A DNA stretch of 64,000 bases. Source: Lunularia cruciata. Lineage: Eukaryota; Streptophyta; Marchantiopsida; Lunulariales; Lunulariaceae. The stretch is from contig OX419755.1 of NCBI GenBank assembly GCA_948567375.1, forward strand, positions 65,104,944 to 65,168,943, given 5' to 3'. Numbering within the stretch: the first letter of the stretch is position 1; each line of letters starts with the position of its first letter. This document shows, in pieces, positions 11,230 through 23,000 of this stretch. The notes below the pieces were generated by a model. The model searched no databases and was not told where the DNA came from. It worked only from the letters and a program-made list of their open reading frames with translations. Made by a program: the position numbers and the translations under genes.

Positions 11230-14200
11230 ACCATTGAAGGTTTAAACTCCTAGATGGCTATTTGTGCAATTTGGAGATGAGAAAGAGGTTCCCATGTGGC
11301 ATCATGAAGGAGATACCCTTTCCAAAGGACCTTCTATTTTGTATGTTGTCAATGGCCTTGTTGAATGTGGCGATGCGCAAGGATACGATCAACTTCATAC
11401 TCCTCATGATCATTGATAGGGATGAGAAGAGGAGGGGGTTGGACACAAGAGGAAAAAGAAGATGGGTTAGGAACAAAGGGTTTCATTTGGAAATGTGAAA
11501 GACAGGGTGGATACGCATATGGCAAGGCAAGGCACGTTAATAAGCAACAAGAGAGATAATTTGAGTAACATCAAAGTGTCCTATCCAAATAGGAGTGAGT
11601 TTACAAATTGGGTTTCAAATGGGAAGGGTAGATCACTAGAGGAGAGCATGACTTTATCATCGACTTGAAATGTGAGATCACACTGATGGTGGTCCACATA
11701 TTGATTTTGCCAATTTTGAGCAACAAGGAGATGAGATTTGTCTTGTTGGAGGGATTGGGATATGGTGGTCAAGAAGGTGGAAGTATGAGGGACATGAGAT
11801 GGAGGAGGAGCAAGAAGGGAATCTAGAACAAGTGGATCTTGGCAAACATTGAGGAAGAAAGAAGAGAATCCGATGCTTGCTTGTTTGGAATTATTGTATG
11901 CAAACTTTGCAACTACAAGACATTCATCCCAATTGGTATGACAAAGGCAAGAAGCATATTCAGTTTGAGCATATTCCAAGGTGTGATTTTCACATTCAGT
12001 TTTTCCATCAATTTGAGGAAGATAGGCCATGGACAAAGCAAGCTTGGTGCCAAGTATCTAAAAGAGTCCTTACCAAAATTTCCCAATGAATCAAGGATCA
12101 CAATCAAAGATGAGTACATGAGGCATCCCATGATGCTTGAAGATATTGTTAGAGTAGATGGATGCTCCAATGTTGGAGCATCCATGATATTGAAGGTTGG
12201 CGCCAAATGGATTTGCTTACTAAGCTTATCTACAAACACCACAATCACTATATGACCTTGCTTCATCTTGGGTAGGGATGTGATGAGATCCAAGCTCACA
12301 TGTTCCTATTGAGTAGATGGAATGGGGAGTGGTTGAAGGAGTCCACTCAGTTTTTGGTTGCTAGCCTTGTTGTATTAGTACCTCTCACACGATCAAAAAA
12401 ACTCTCAAACATCTTGTGTCATGTTGGGCCACCACCATTGGTGTTGGAGAGTATCCAAGGTCTTGTCCACACCCATGTGACCAACAATTGGTAAGTCATG
12501 GGCTTCTTGGAGGCGCACAAGTCAGAGATCACCCTTTGCTAGAATATATATTTGGTCTTTATGGAATAAAAGGCCATCCTTGTAGGAGAAGGTGTTGTAC
12601 TCCTTGTTACATGCTGCAAGACAACCTTGTACCATCTGAAAGAAAGGATCTTGTTGTAGTGTTGTCTTAAACTTGATTTGGACTTTAGAGTCAATTGATA
12701 TCATCATAATTGCTATTGTGATGAGAAGAGCAGACTTCAAATCAGGTCATCAAGATAGTGCATCAAGGATGACATGGAACCGATTGGATTTGTACTCCAA
12801 TTTGATGTCAAAAAATTGTAATTGTTCCTCCCATTGATGATGTTGACTCTTCATGTGTTCCAAGTGTAATGTTTGCAACAATGGCTTGTGATCAGTTTGC
12901 ATGATCACCTATTTCCCCAAGAGATAATGCCTCCATACCTTGGTGGCATATACCATTTCTAGTTGTTCTTGATCTCAAGCAAAGTAATTCCTTTCTATAG
13001 TGTATAGTTGGTGAGATGCAAAGGAAATGGGACAAAATCCATCTAGGAATTCTTGCTGCAACATGGCTCCAATGACAAAGTTAGAAGCAACAAAATCAAT
13101 CACACAAGGTAGTTGAGGGTCATAGGATTGAAGAATAGGTCTTGAAGACAACATAAGTTTTAGCTTTTGGAATGCTTCTTTGTGCTTGGTGGTCCATTGA
13201 AAGCTCAAGTTCTTCCACAAGAGGTCGGTCAATGGTGCAGCTACATGGGAAAAAAAGTGGATGAACCGTTGGTAAAAACTAGCCAATCCATTAAATGCCC
13301 ATACTTCTATAGCATCCTTTGGAGTAGGCCAATCAATAATGGCTTTGATTTTCTCTCTTCCATCTTGATTCCCTCCGATGAGAACTTGTGACCCAAGAAG
13401 GTAACTTCCTTTTGCCAAAAGGCACACTTCAACTTCTTGCAATAAAACTTCTACTATTATAGTTGTCTTAGGACTTCTTGCACGTGATTCACATGTTATA
13501 CCTCTATCTTGTTATAGATTAAGATATCATCCAAGAACAACACTACGTACTAATCCAATAGCCCATCCAACACCCGATGCATCTGATCCATGAATATTGA
13601 TGGAGCATTAGTGAGCCCAAAAGGTAGAACTCTCCATTCAAAATACCCATACCTTGTATGAAAGATAATATTTTGCACATCCTTCCTATCAATGAGGATT
13701 TGCCAATAGCCGCTGCAAAGATCAAACTTGGAGAATTATTGTGCTCCACTCAATTGGTCAAGCAAGTCATCAATTTGAGGTAAGGGATATGTATTCTTCA
13801 TTGTTTTTTTATTGAGCCCACGGTAATCAATACAAAAATAAAGTCCTCCATCCTTCTTTGGAACGAATAGTACCACTGCCCCCCAAGGAGATGTACTATG
13901 TTGTAGGAAATCCTTCTCCAACAACTCCGTAAGTGTTATTTGTAACTCCTCCAACTTCTTTGGTGAGAGCCAATAGATTGGCTACTTGCTGAAGTACTCC
14001 CTAGCAATAACTCAATCTTGAAGGGCATACCATGATCAGAGGGTAATCCCTTTGGTAGATCATTCAGAAACACATACGCAAACTCTTGAACTATTTGATC
14101 AACCCTTGCTTGATGAGGCTCTTGACACTCTTCAAATTCTCCTTGTGCAATCTGCTTGATCCATATCGTAAAAACAAGTTTATCTTGCTCTATAGTTGCT

Positions 14201-15900
14201 TTGCTGACAAACTTCCCATCTAGGGACTCATCTCCTTTCAAAGCTTGCTCCATGGTTGCTTTCCTAACAAACTTCCCATCTTAGGACTAACTATTCTTAG
14301 GTGTCTTACTTAGAGGTGCTAGACAACCTCATCAAAAATTCATACCTTGGTGTTGTACTTGAATTTGTTGTTAGTGCCAACCAAATCTTATGATGTTCAA
14401 GCCAAGGTAGACCTAGAATGATATCATAGTATAGAGGTGCCACTACAAACCTTATATAATCCAAATACTCATTCCCAATCTTGAAGGTAATAGGATGCAA
14501 GGTGCAAAATGCATAACCCTTTCTACCATCCGCCATCATCAATCTACTCTCAATTATTAGCTTGATAGGAATATGTAATTCCTTTGCTAGTTGCATGGAC
14601 AAGCAATTTTCTAAACTTTCCAAATCAACCAAAATCCTACAAACACAATTAGATTTTGTACCTTGCAAGTGAAGCAAACTTGCATAGACCAAGTCTTCAA
14701 TCCCATTGGAATTATTCAAGTTTCCAATAGATGGCTCAAAATCTCCTACTAGAATTCCTTGTTTCCCTAATCTTTTTGCTCCACAAACTTCATCTAGGCA
14801 ACTTGTTGAGGTCTCCCATTGTTGAGCAAATATTCAATAATGCAACGTCCAATTTCGCGACAATAGAAACAACCACCATTTTGTCACCATTTTGTCACCA
14901 TTTTTCTCTATCTGCAATGCCAAGTGGTCTATGTTGAATGGCATCAATCTCCATTGGTGTCAGTTCCTCCATCTATGTGTAGTGTATTGGTAGGTTCTAT
15001 GGAGGTCAAGGTCAAGACCAAGTTGTTGCAATTAAGGAATCAAAGCGTTTGGCCAACCGCATGGCTTCCTCCAAGTGTTGTAGCTCTTGCATAGTTACCT
15101 CTAATTCGGTTTGTGACTTCAAGCTCCTCACAAATTGATCTAGAGCTTCATCTTCCAATATATCTAGAATTTGCATGATGATGTCTTGGAATTGCATAAT
15201 ATAACTTCTTATAAAGCCAACCTACTTCACCTTTGCCAACCTATTGAGTGCATCTCATGTGGCATTTATAGCTTAAAAGTAACCAATTATTGCACTCTTG
15301 AATTCTACTTATGTCAAGATTGGTGCAACAATTTGCCATTCAGCTTGTTTTACTCTAAATCACCACCATAGCTTTGCTACTCTATCTAGTTGACCGGAAG
15401 CCAAGAGAATTTATTTTTGCTCATCTTGAAGGTTGGTAGCTTTGAAAAAATGTTTGTAGTCAAACACAAAATTTTCCATTGCACCCAAGAGATTCTAACC
15501 TTTGAAAACCTTAGGTTTTTGAAATCAAATTTGGTCTTCTCCTTCTTGAACACGTACTTTCTCTACATGCGCTTGTCATCGATTATCTTGTTCATCCAAC
15601 AATCAAGTAAGGTGCTTGATTTGTTATTGCATAGCAATGATAGCCTAGAGCATTGTTGTTATTGTTACTACTTTATCACACCACCCGCAATCTATCTAAT
15701 TTATTAACATATAAATATACCAGGTCCATCATTCTCCATAAGTTACAACCGGAAGTACCAAGGGTTCCTTAGACAAGGTGATTGTATTCAAAAAATCATG
15801 CACAAAGTATGAGATGATGAACTGTGTGAAATGATGCTTGGGTAGAACCTAAATGTGAAAATCCAAATAGTTTGGTGGAAATGGATTTGGTGGTCCATAA
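11230..15900 (-). pseudogene. Element 1 gag-pol with chromodomain, decayed
   Basis: Pieces in order on the minus strand: gag (15900 to about 14730, including 15197-15012); protease 14719-14306, with LVDLESLEN where D-S/T-G is expected; a linker with two 60-bp spacer repeats (14192-14292); RT 14253-13500, with [27 protein letters not shown] and LDDILIYN; RNase H 13442-12830 (FQWTTKHKEAFQKLK); integrase zinc-binding part about 12740-12522 and core 12299-11600 (DLITSLPK, VVFVDKLSKQIHLAP, then YLPQIDGKTE). Last is a C-terminal chromodomain (about 11420-11230) read as EEYEVDRIL and WKGYLLHDATWEP in a shifted frame. Many stops and frameshifts rule out function. Chromodomains in this clade steer integration toward marked chromatin. 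Confidence 0.88.
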
Positions 15901-15920
15901 ATTCCATCCATCCCATTCCT

Positions 15921-15932
15921 ACTTTGATACCA
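15921..15932 (-). other. Primer-binding site of element 1
   Basis: On the minus strand TGGTATCAAAGT begins just after the 5' LTR. It matches the usual TGGTATCAGAGC complement of the initiator Met-tRNA 3' end in 10 of 12 positions. Confidence 0.75.
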
Positions 15933-15933
15933 A

Positions 15934-16333
15934 TGTAAAAGACCCAAGTCCAAGGAGAGAAATAGAAGAATGGAAGATCACATTAGAACACTTGAATGAG
16001 TGAAACTCCAAATGCCTAGCATGAACTTTGGCTTTGGTATTTATAAGAAGCATACAAGGCTCTTGAGAAGCTTCTCAAGAAGCTTCCTTCTAGAAGCCGC
16101 CTACTTGGCTTGCAAGCTACGTTAGTTGGAAACTTCTGGAAGCTACTTACTTGAGGTGCAAGCTATGTTAGTTGGAAACTTCTGGAAGCTACTTACTTGA
16201 GGTGCAAGCTAAGTTAGTCAGGAAGCTTCCTAGGAAGGTTCCTAGATACTTTTAGAATATCCTAGGCTAATTTGTCATATTTGCTACTTTGTTAGCCTTA
16301 ACTAACTTTGTTGCTAAACTCCATATCTATACA
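15934..16333 (-). repeat. 5' LTR of element 1
   Basis: This LTR has a promoter layout on the minus strand: TATAAATA (16045-16038) with GAA/TTC arrays upstream. A 46-bp unit starting GCAAGCTA repeats in tandem at 16112, 16158 and 16204. Each of the first two contains GAAACTTCTGGAA, a three-pentamer heat-shock-element-like motif (16129-16141, 16175-16187). Confidence 0.9.
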
Positions 16334-16403
16334 AACTTGGTAGACAAGATGCTATATTGAGTAATAGAGGATATCAAGTTAGGCGATCAACTTAGGGAGG
16401 TAC

Positions 16404-17072
16404 AACTATATGTGCTTTATTAATACATTAAGGGATATAAAATGTGTTTTTCTGGAATTTTAGTTACCCAAGTAATTTTAGAAGATATATTTAGAATCAT
16501 AGATTTATTTTTGTGAATTTTATATTTGAGAATTCTTGAAAAATTGTTAGGCATATCATTTCCATATATTTGACTCTCAAGAGACACCACTAAGAGGAGT
16601 TAAACTTGGATTTAGTATTACAAGGCATTCTGAATCATAGTATATATCCACAAAGACATTGGGATTATAAGGCATTGTAAGGAATTTTTAGGGTAATTTC
16701 TACTTCTGGTTGTAATTGTAACAGCTAGAAGGAGAAATAATTTGGGTGTATCACTTTCCTACAGAATCTTGATATTTTAGAGGTTTTCCAATACAATGAA
16801 TATCAAACAATTTCCATTTTGATTTTCACTTTCACTCTTTGTCATGAGATTTACATATGCTCATAAGAAGATCAATTGTTTGCGTCTCAAGTAATCTAAA
16901 ATGTGAGGAATACTCAGTAAGTTTTACCCTTGCACACATTCATTCTCTCCATGAATAGTACCTAAAAAACATACTTTTAAAAGGGGATTGATATTTCCAC
17001 ACCCTCTTTTTGATATTTCCACACTCCCAAAATATTCATTCTCTTCATAAATATTACCTAACAATAAAATTT
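16404..17072. other. AT-rich intergenic DNA with a short direct repeat
   Basis: No gene is seen. Near its end a segment containing CATTCTCTCCATGAATAGTACCTAA, followed by a GATATTTCCACA pair (16940-17026), is repeated as CATTCTCTTCATAAATATTACCTAA with its own GATATTTC pair (17036-17126). The second copy merges with the inverted-repeat unit at 17073. Confidence 0.4.
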
Positions 17073-17417
17073 AATTTTAAAAGGAAATTGATATTTCACA
17101 TCCCTTTTGATATTTCCACACTCCCGAAACAATCAATTACCACGACCCGTTTTGAAAATGTTCACATCACATTAAATATGGGCTGGGTCACACACAATAC
17201 ATGAGTAGTTATATATAGAATAATATAAGGAGTGAGGCTCGGGGGTTCAGTTTGTTGTATTTTCCACAAGTGGTGTTTCTTGGTGTATAATTAATTCTCA
17301 GTTTGTCCATTTTGGCGGAAGGAGGTCAAGAGAAGAGGACTGAAGGTATATGTATCATTTATTTGATGTGTGGAAATATCAAGAAGGGTTGTGGAAATAT
17401 CAATTCCCTTTTAAATT
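17073..17417. mobile_element. MITE-like inverted-repeat unit
   Basis: The left arm 17073-17120 (AATTTTAAAAGGAAATTGAT, then two ATATTTC-ACA blocks) and the right arm 17369-17417 (TGTGGAAATATCAAGAAGGG ... CCCTTTTAAATT) are inverted copies of about 48 bp with a few mismatches. They enclose roughly 250 bp without coding potential. The size and structure fit a miniature inverted-repeat element, but I cannot assign a transposase family, and a clear target duplication is not visible. Confidence 0.5.
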
Positions 17418-19083
17418 CATTGAACCCATGCAAGTTAGCCGATCAATATTTGCATGAAAGTTTTATATCATTTTAGTGCGTATATAAAACTTGATACAAA
17501 CTTCAGATAGAAAATGGAGCAATTTTGAACCTTTACATAACATATGTTTTATCAAAGACAAGTTTATCTGAAGTATCGTATCATCAGCTTGCTTGATTCT
17601 AGTATTATAAGTCATGGAAACTTCCCCTTATCAAATAAAGAACATACTTGTATCAAAGCACATCAACAAAAGATCTAAGTTTTGTTGTTTGCCTTTCTCT
17701 TCAAATGATGTTCCCATTTCTAAGACTTATTCTCCGTCTCTCATATGTAAAGATGTAAAAATCCCAATTGTAAGATAAAACCATATATTCAGTTCCTTTC
17801 ATATCTTTTTTTTAATTCCCAAGTTGATATCAATATTGAAGTTACTATTAATTGAGTGTTGTTATCACTAAATTATTTTGTTGGATAGATTGAAAATTTT
17901 CAGCAATAAAAATAGATTTAATTTAATAAATAATTTTTTTGATAAGTACAAAAAATTTATCTCTATTCAATCTCCATTGATACTAATTACATGTTGTTTA
18001 CTTTGGACACTTTTCAGTTCATGTAATTTATACTTCTCAAATCCAATCAAAGAATTTGACAACTAAAATTCCCAAGTTGAGGTATGTATTTATTGGATCT
18101 TTAGAAGATGCATAGATTTATACAAACAAATATTATTAACTAGAATATGTCATTTAGAGATATCTCAACACTAATGTCAAAGTCAATTGATGTAGTTGAA
18201 GGTGTAGATTGGGTCATGTTAAAGAGTATATGGTTTGGAAAATATACTATGCTATTTATGATTTCCATAGCATTGCTCTCAAAAGTGGAGATTTTTTGTG
18301 GTTTTAAGTTTTCAAAAGTGGACCTTTTTTGTGATTTAAGTTTTCACATGCTATTTAAATTGCATATTTATATATTGGTATATATACAAAATAATTTATG
18401 TGTTCATTCTTCAAATTTCTAACAAAATTAAACCTTGTTTATAATAAATTTTCTATATAATTTTTATATATTTAGCTTGTGAAATCCATCAATAAAAAGA
18501 AAATGAAATACATATAACAATGTATTTTTATGCTAGTTAAAGGGCATACTTGAGATTTTGTATGCATAAGTATTATTACTATTTGGAAAATATTATCCCT
18601 TCATATATCTTAAACTAACCTATGTTCACTATCTCTAAACTAACCATAGTATGTTCTTGTCCTCATTCATCCTACTTCCAATGCATATGAATTATCCACT
18701 AAATGCATTGAATTTTCTTGGTCACCTTACTATCAATTAATTTTACACCCATTATTAATCAAAATTATTAGGATCACCAGGTGCATCTCATTGTGTAGAT
18801 TAGTTCCTTATAGAACACAAGAAGTGGAAAAAAATACTTGAACGATAATTGTTTATATATAATTTTTATTGATAAGAAAATTTGAAATAAGTGATTTAAT
18901 TTATATTTAAATCCATTATTCCGTATTTTATTCAAATTAGATAAATATGATGAGGTGTTTTCATTCCTTGAATAAAGATTAGTACTTTGGTATCAAGTAG
19001 TACATCAAAGCCTAAGACATATATTGATGAAAGATCATCATATGCTTATTGTTATGTCTAGAAATTGTTCAATGGGTTGGAAG
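17418..19083. other. AT-rich intergenic DNA, nothing recognised
   Basis: Two short open frames (17878-18066, 18147-18422) have AT-driven composition and no family motif. No transposon ends or RNA genes are seen. It may once have been continuous with the DNA after 24401, since element 2 is inserted between them. Confidence 0.4.
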
Positions 19084-19088
19084 ATCTA

Positions 19089-19599
19089 TGTAACAATATG
19101 GAGTTTACCGACAAGTTAGTTGGGACTTATGAAGTAGCAAATAAGCCAAATTAGTCCAAGAATTATAAGAATATTCTAGAAATATCTAGAAAGTTACTTG
19201 GTATTTTCCAAGTATTGGGTAATGTGCATGCCAAATGGTGACTTCTAGTAAGAAGCTTATTGGGAAGTTTTTTTGCTATCTTAGCTTGCATGCCAAATAG
19301 GTGGCTTCTAGAAGGAAGGTTCTTAGGAAGCTTCACAACTAGCATAGCTTGCATGCCAAGTAGGTGACTTCTAGAAGGAAGCTTCTTGAGAAACTTTTTG
19401 GTTAGTTTGGCTTGCACTCTAAGAGATCAATTTTTAGGAAACTTCTTGAGAACTTTCTCTAGAGCCTTGTATGCTTCCCTATAAATACCAAAGCCCAAGC
19501 TCATGCTAGGCATTTGAAGTTTCACTCATTCAAGAGTCCCAATGTGATCTTTCATTCTCCAATCTTCCATTCTCCTATTTTGCTCCTTGGTCTTTTACA
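19089..19599 (+). repeat. 5' LTR of element 2
   Basis: This 511-bp LTR has a TATAAATA box at 19480-19487 and, upstream, three diverged tandem blocks each with GACTTCTAGAAG-type palindromes and GCATGCCAA (19220-19420). The blocks also create a repetitive open frame on the other strand, which is not a gene. Confidence 0.9.
19480..19487 (+). promoter_or_regulatory. TATA box of the element 2 LTR
   Basis: TATAAATA in the context CTTCCCTATAAATACC, about 110 bp before the LTR end. It is conserved as TATTTATA on the opposite strand in elements 1 (16038) and 6 (60018), the expected U3/R promoter position. Confidence 0.6.
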
Positions 19600-20039
19600 T
19601 TCATGTCAGAGCAAAAATGGGATAGATGGAATTTAGGGATCACCAAACCGTTGGGATTTTTGTGTCCATGTACTATCCAAGTATCATTTCATACAGTTCA
19701 TCATCTCATACTTTGGGTAGAATTTTTTGATTATGATCACCTTGTCCGATGAACTCTTGGTACTTCACACTATAACTTATGGAGAACGATGGACATGTTG
19801 CAACTGCGTGTTAACTTAGACAAATTGTAGCTATTTTATTATAATAGTAACCATGGTGGCAATGCCTGAAGTTATCATTGCTATGCAACAACAAATTGAG
19901 CACCTTACTTGATTGTTGGAAGAATAACATATCAACGACAAGAGCATGTAGAGAGAGCATCATTTCAAGGAGTAGAAGGGCGAATTTGATTTCTAAAGCC
20001 CAAGATACTTGTAGGAAAGAACCTCCCAAGCATAGTGGA

Positions 20040-23000
20040 TAATGTTGTATTTGATTGTGAAGGTTATTTTGAAGCTACAAATGTTCAAGATGAATGGAGA
20101 TATATTCTCATGGCTTCAAGCCAATTGGATGGAGTGGCAAAACTATGGTGGTGATTTTGTGCGGAGTGTGCTGAATGGCAGTTTGTTATGCCAATCTTGA
20201 TATGGGAAGAATTCAAGAGCACAATAATTGGGCAATTTTGAGCAATAAATGTTACACGAGCCTTACAAGATAGGTTGGAAAAATTTAAGCAGATTGGTTC
20301 TATAAGAAGCTACATCACTCAATTCAAGAACACCATAATACAAATTCTAGATATATTATAAGGCAAAGCTCTAGATCAATTTTTGAGGGGCTTGAAGTCA
20401 CCCACCATAAGGAAGTGATCATGCAAGAGCCCAAAGACTTGGAGGAAGTCATGTAGCTGGCTAAACACTTTCATTCCTTGGTTATGACAACTAGGTCTCA
20501 ATCTCAACCTTCATAGAACCTGCCCACACACTACACATGGGTGGAGGAGCCACCACCAATGGAGATTGATGTCATCCAAAAAAAACCACTTGGCCCTATA
20601 GATAGGGAAAGATTATGACAAAATGGTGGTTATTTTTATTATTGCCAAATTGGATATTACATTGCTAAATGTACACTCAAGAATGGACAACCTTGACAAA
20701 TCACCCAAATAGAATTCATGGAACATGATGATCAAGGAAGTCCCAATAGGAGAACTTGAGCCACCTACTAGGAACTTGATTAGTTCCAATAGGGTTGAAA
20801 GCTCGACCTATGCAAGTTTGCTTCACTTGCAAGGTATGATATCTGATCATGGTTGTAGGATTTTGGTTGATTTTGGAAGTTTAGAGAACTATATGTCCTT
20901 GCAATTAGCAAAGGATTAAGTATTCATATCAACTAGTAATTGGAAATAGGTTGATGATGGTGGATGGTAGAAAGGGTTTTGCATTTTGTACCTCACATCC
21001 TATTACATTCAAGATTAGAAAGGAGTATTTGGAGTGTATGAGGTTTGTAGTGACACCTCTATACTATGATATCATTCTAGGTTTGCCTTGGCTTGAATGT
21101 CATAAGGTTTAATTTGATTGGACCTGATGACAAATTCAAGTATGACACCAAGGTAGTAATTTCCAATTAGGTTGTCTGGCATCTTTGAGTAAGACACCTA
21201 AGAATAGTCAGTCCCAAGATGGAAAGTTTATCAATAAAGCAACCATAGAGCAAGCTTTAGAGGAAGATAAACCTTGCCTCAAATTGATGACTGGAAATTT
21301 TATCAATAAAGTAGCCACAGAGCAAGCTTTAGAGGAAGATAAACCTTGCCTCAAATTGATGACTGGAAATTTTATCAATAAAGTAGCCATAGAGAAAGCT
21401 TTAGAGGAAGATAAGCCTTGCCTCAACTTGATGACTCGCTCAATCAATTGAGTGGAGTAAAATACTTCTCCAAGTTGGATCTCCAAAGTGGCTATTGACA
21501 GATTCTTGTTGATAGAGAGAATGTGCAAAAAACTACTTTTCACACAAGGCATTTTTAATGGAGAGTTCTACCTTTCAAGCTCACCAATGCTCTAGTAGTC
21601 TTCATAGATCAGATGCATCAGGTGTTGGATGGGCTATTGTATTGGTACATGGTGGTGTTCTTGGGTGATCTATAGCAAGATGAAGGTAGAACACAAAAAT
21701 GGAAGTTTTACTTCAAGAAGTCAAAGTGTGCCTTTTGGTAGAAGGAAGTTACCTTCTTGGGTCATAAGATCTCATCATAGTGGATCAAGATGGAAAAGGA
21801 GAAAATAAAGACCATTACTGATTGGCTTACTCTAAAAGATTCCATAGAAGTGCGGGCGTTTAATAGATTGGTAAGTTATTACCAACAATTCATCCACTAT
21901 TATGCTCATGTGGCCACACCATTGACCGACTTCTTGAGGAAGACCTCAAGCTTTCAATGGACCACCAAGCATGAAGAAACATTCCAAAAGCTAAAATATA
22001 TGGTGTTTTCAAGACCATTCTTCAATCATATGATCCTCAATTGCCTTGTGTGGTTGACTTTGATGCTTCTAACTTTGCCATTGGAGTTGTGTTATAACAA
22101 GAATTTCCATATGGGTTACATCCAATTGCCTTGTGTATTGCAGACTAAACACCACAAAAAGGAGTTAGTCTACTCAAGATTGAGAACAACTAGCAATGGT
22201 TTATACCACCAAGGTATGGATACATTATCTTTTAGAGAAATAAGTGATCATGTTAACCAATCATAAACCCTTGTTGCAAATATTTATATTTGGAGCAAAT
22301 GAAGAATCTATATCATTGATGGGAGGAAAAACTATAGTTGTTTGACCTTAAAATCAAGTACAAACCCAATAGGTTCCATTTCATCCTCAATGCCTTATCA
22401 TGATAACCTAATTTGAAATCTCTTCCTCTCATCACGGTAGCAATTACAATAGTGTCAATCAACTCAAAAGTTGAAATTGAGTTTAGGATAACTTTACAAC
22501 AAGACTACTTCTTCCAGATTGTACAAGGTCATCTTGCAACACAAAACAAGGAACACAACACCTTCTCTTTCAAGGATGACCTTCTACTCTATGAGAACCG
22601 GATCTATGTGTTCCAACCAAGGGAGATCTAGGACTTGTGTGCCTCCAAGAAGCCCATGACTTACCAATTGTTGGTCACATGGGTATGGAAAAGACCTTGG
22701 GTACCCTAAAATGCCAATGGTGGTAGCCTAACATGGCACAAGATGTTTGAGAGTTTGTCCAATCTTGTAAAATTTACCAATGCAACAAGGTTAGCAACTA
22801 GAAACCAAATGGACTCTTTCAACCACTTCCTGTCCCATCTACTTGATGGGAACATGTGAGCTTAGATCTCATCACCTCCTTGCCAAAGACAAAGCAAGGT
22901 CATACAACAATTGTGGTGTTTATGGATAAGTTGAGTAAGTAACTCTATTAGGCACCAACCTTTGATACAATGGATGCTCCAACATTGGCCCAAATATACT

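Larger units (their letters stand above)
10794..16333 (-). mobile_element. Element 1: Ty3/gypsy chromovirus with LTRs and target duplication
   Basis: Two LTRs (10794-11195 and 15934-16333) both run TGTAAAAGACCCAAG to ...ACA. Identical 5-bp duplications AACTT lie immediately outside (10789-10793 and 16334-16338). The primer site next to the 5' LTR is TGGTATCAAAGT (minus strand, 15932-15921), close to the initiator-Met tRNA complement. Coding order on the minus strand is gag, protease, RT, RNase H, integrase, chromodomain. The LTRs differ by many substitutions, a roughly 60-bp indel and one 46-bp tandem unit, so the insertion is old. It lies inside the Tigger-like transposon. The polypurine stretch AGCGATAGGGGAATA abuts the 3' LTR. 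Confidence 0.92.
8860..16403 (+). mobile_element. Tigger/pogo-like DNA transposon, interrupted by element 1
   Basis: The left end near 8860 begins GTTCCTCTATAAACTTGATA and the right end near 16403 reads, on the opposite strand, GTACCTCCCTAAGTTGAT. These are diverged terminal inverted repeats of the CCTCTATAA type usual for plant pogo-like elements. Similar subterminal copies lie at 10711-10773 (ACCTCTATAACTTGATA and a partly inverted copy). Inside is one transposase pseudogene. Bases 10794-16333 are a later gypsy insertion in the 3' subterminal region. The exact ends and the TA duplication are uncertain. Confidence 0.5.

Noticed and set aside
16112-16250. CRISPR-like array from repeated 46-bp units
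   Set aside because: Units are contiguous with no spacers, lie inside an LTR, and the genome is eukaryotic.
19163-19417. Minus-strand frame with repeated Leu-Pro-Ser-Arg-Ser-His blocks
   Set aside because: It arises from the tandem blocks of the element 2 LTR and has no counterpart outside it.
21208-21552. Minus-strand 114-codon repetitive frame
   Set aside because: Antisense of the triplicated junction repeat.
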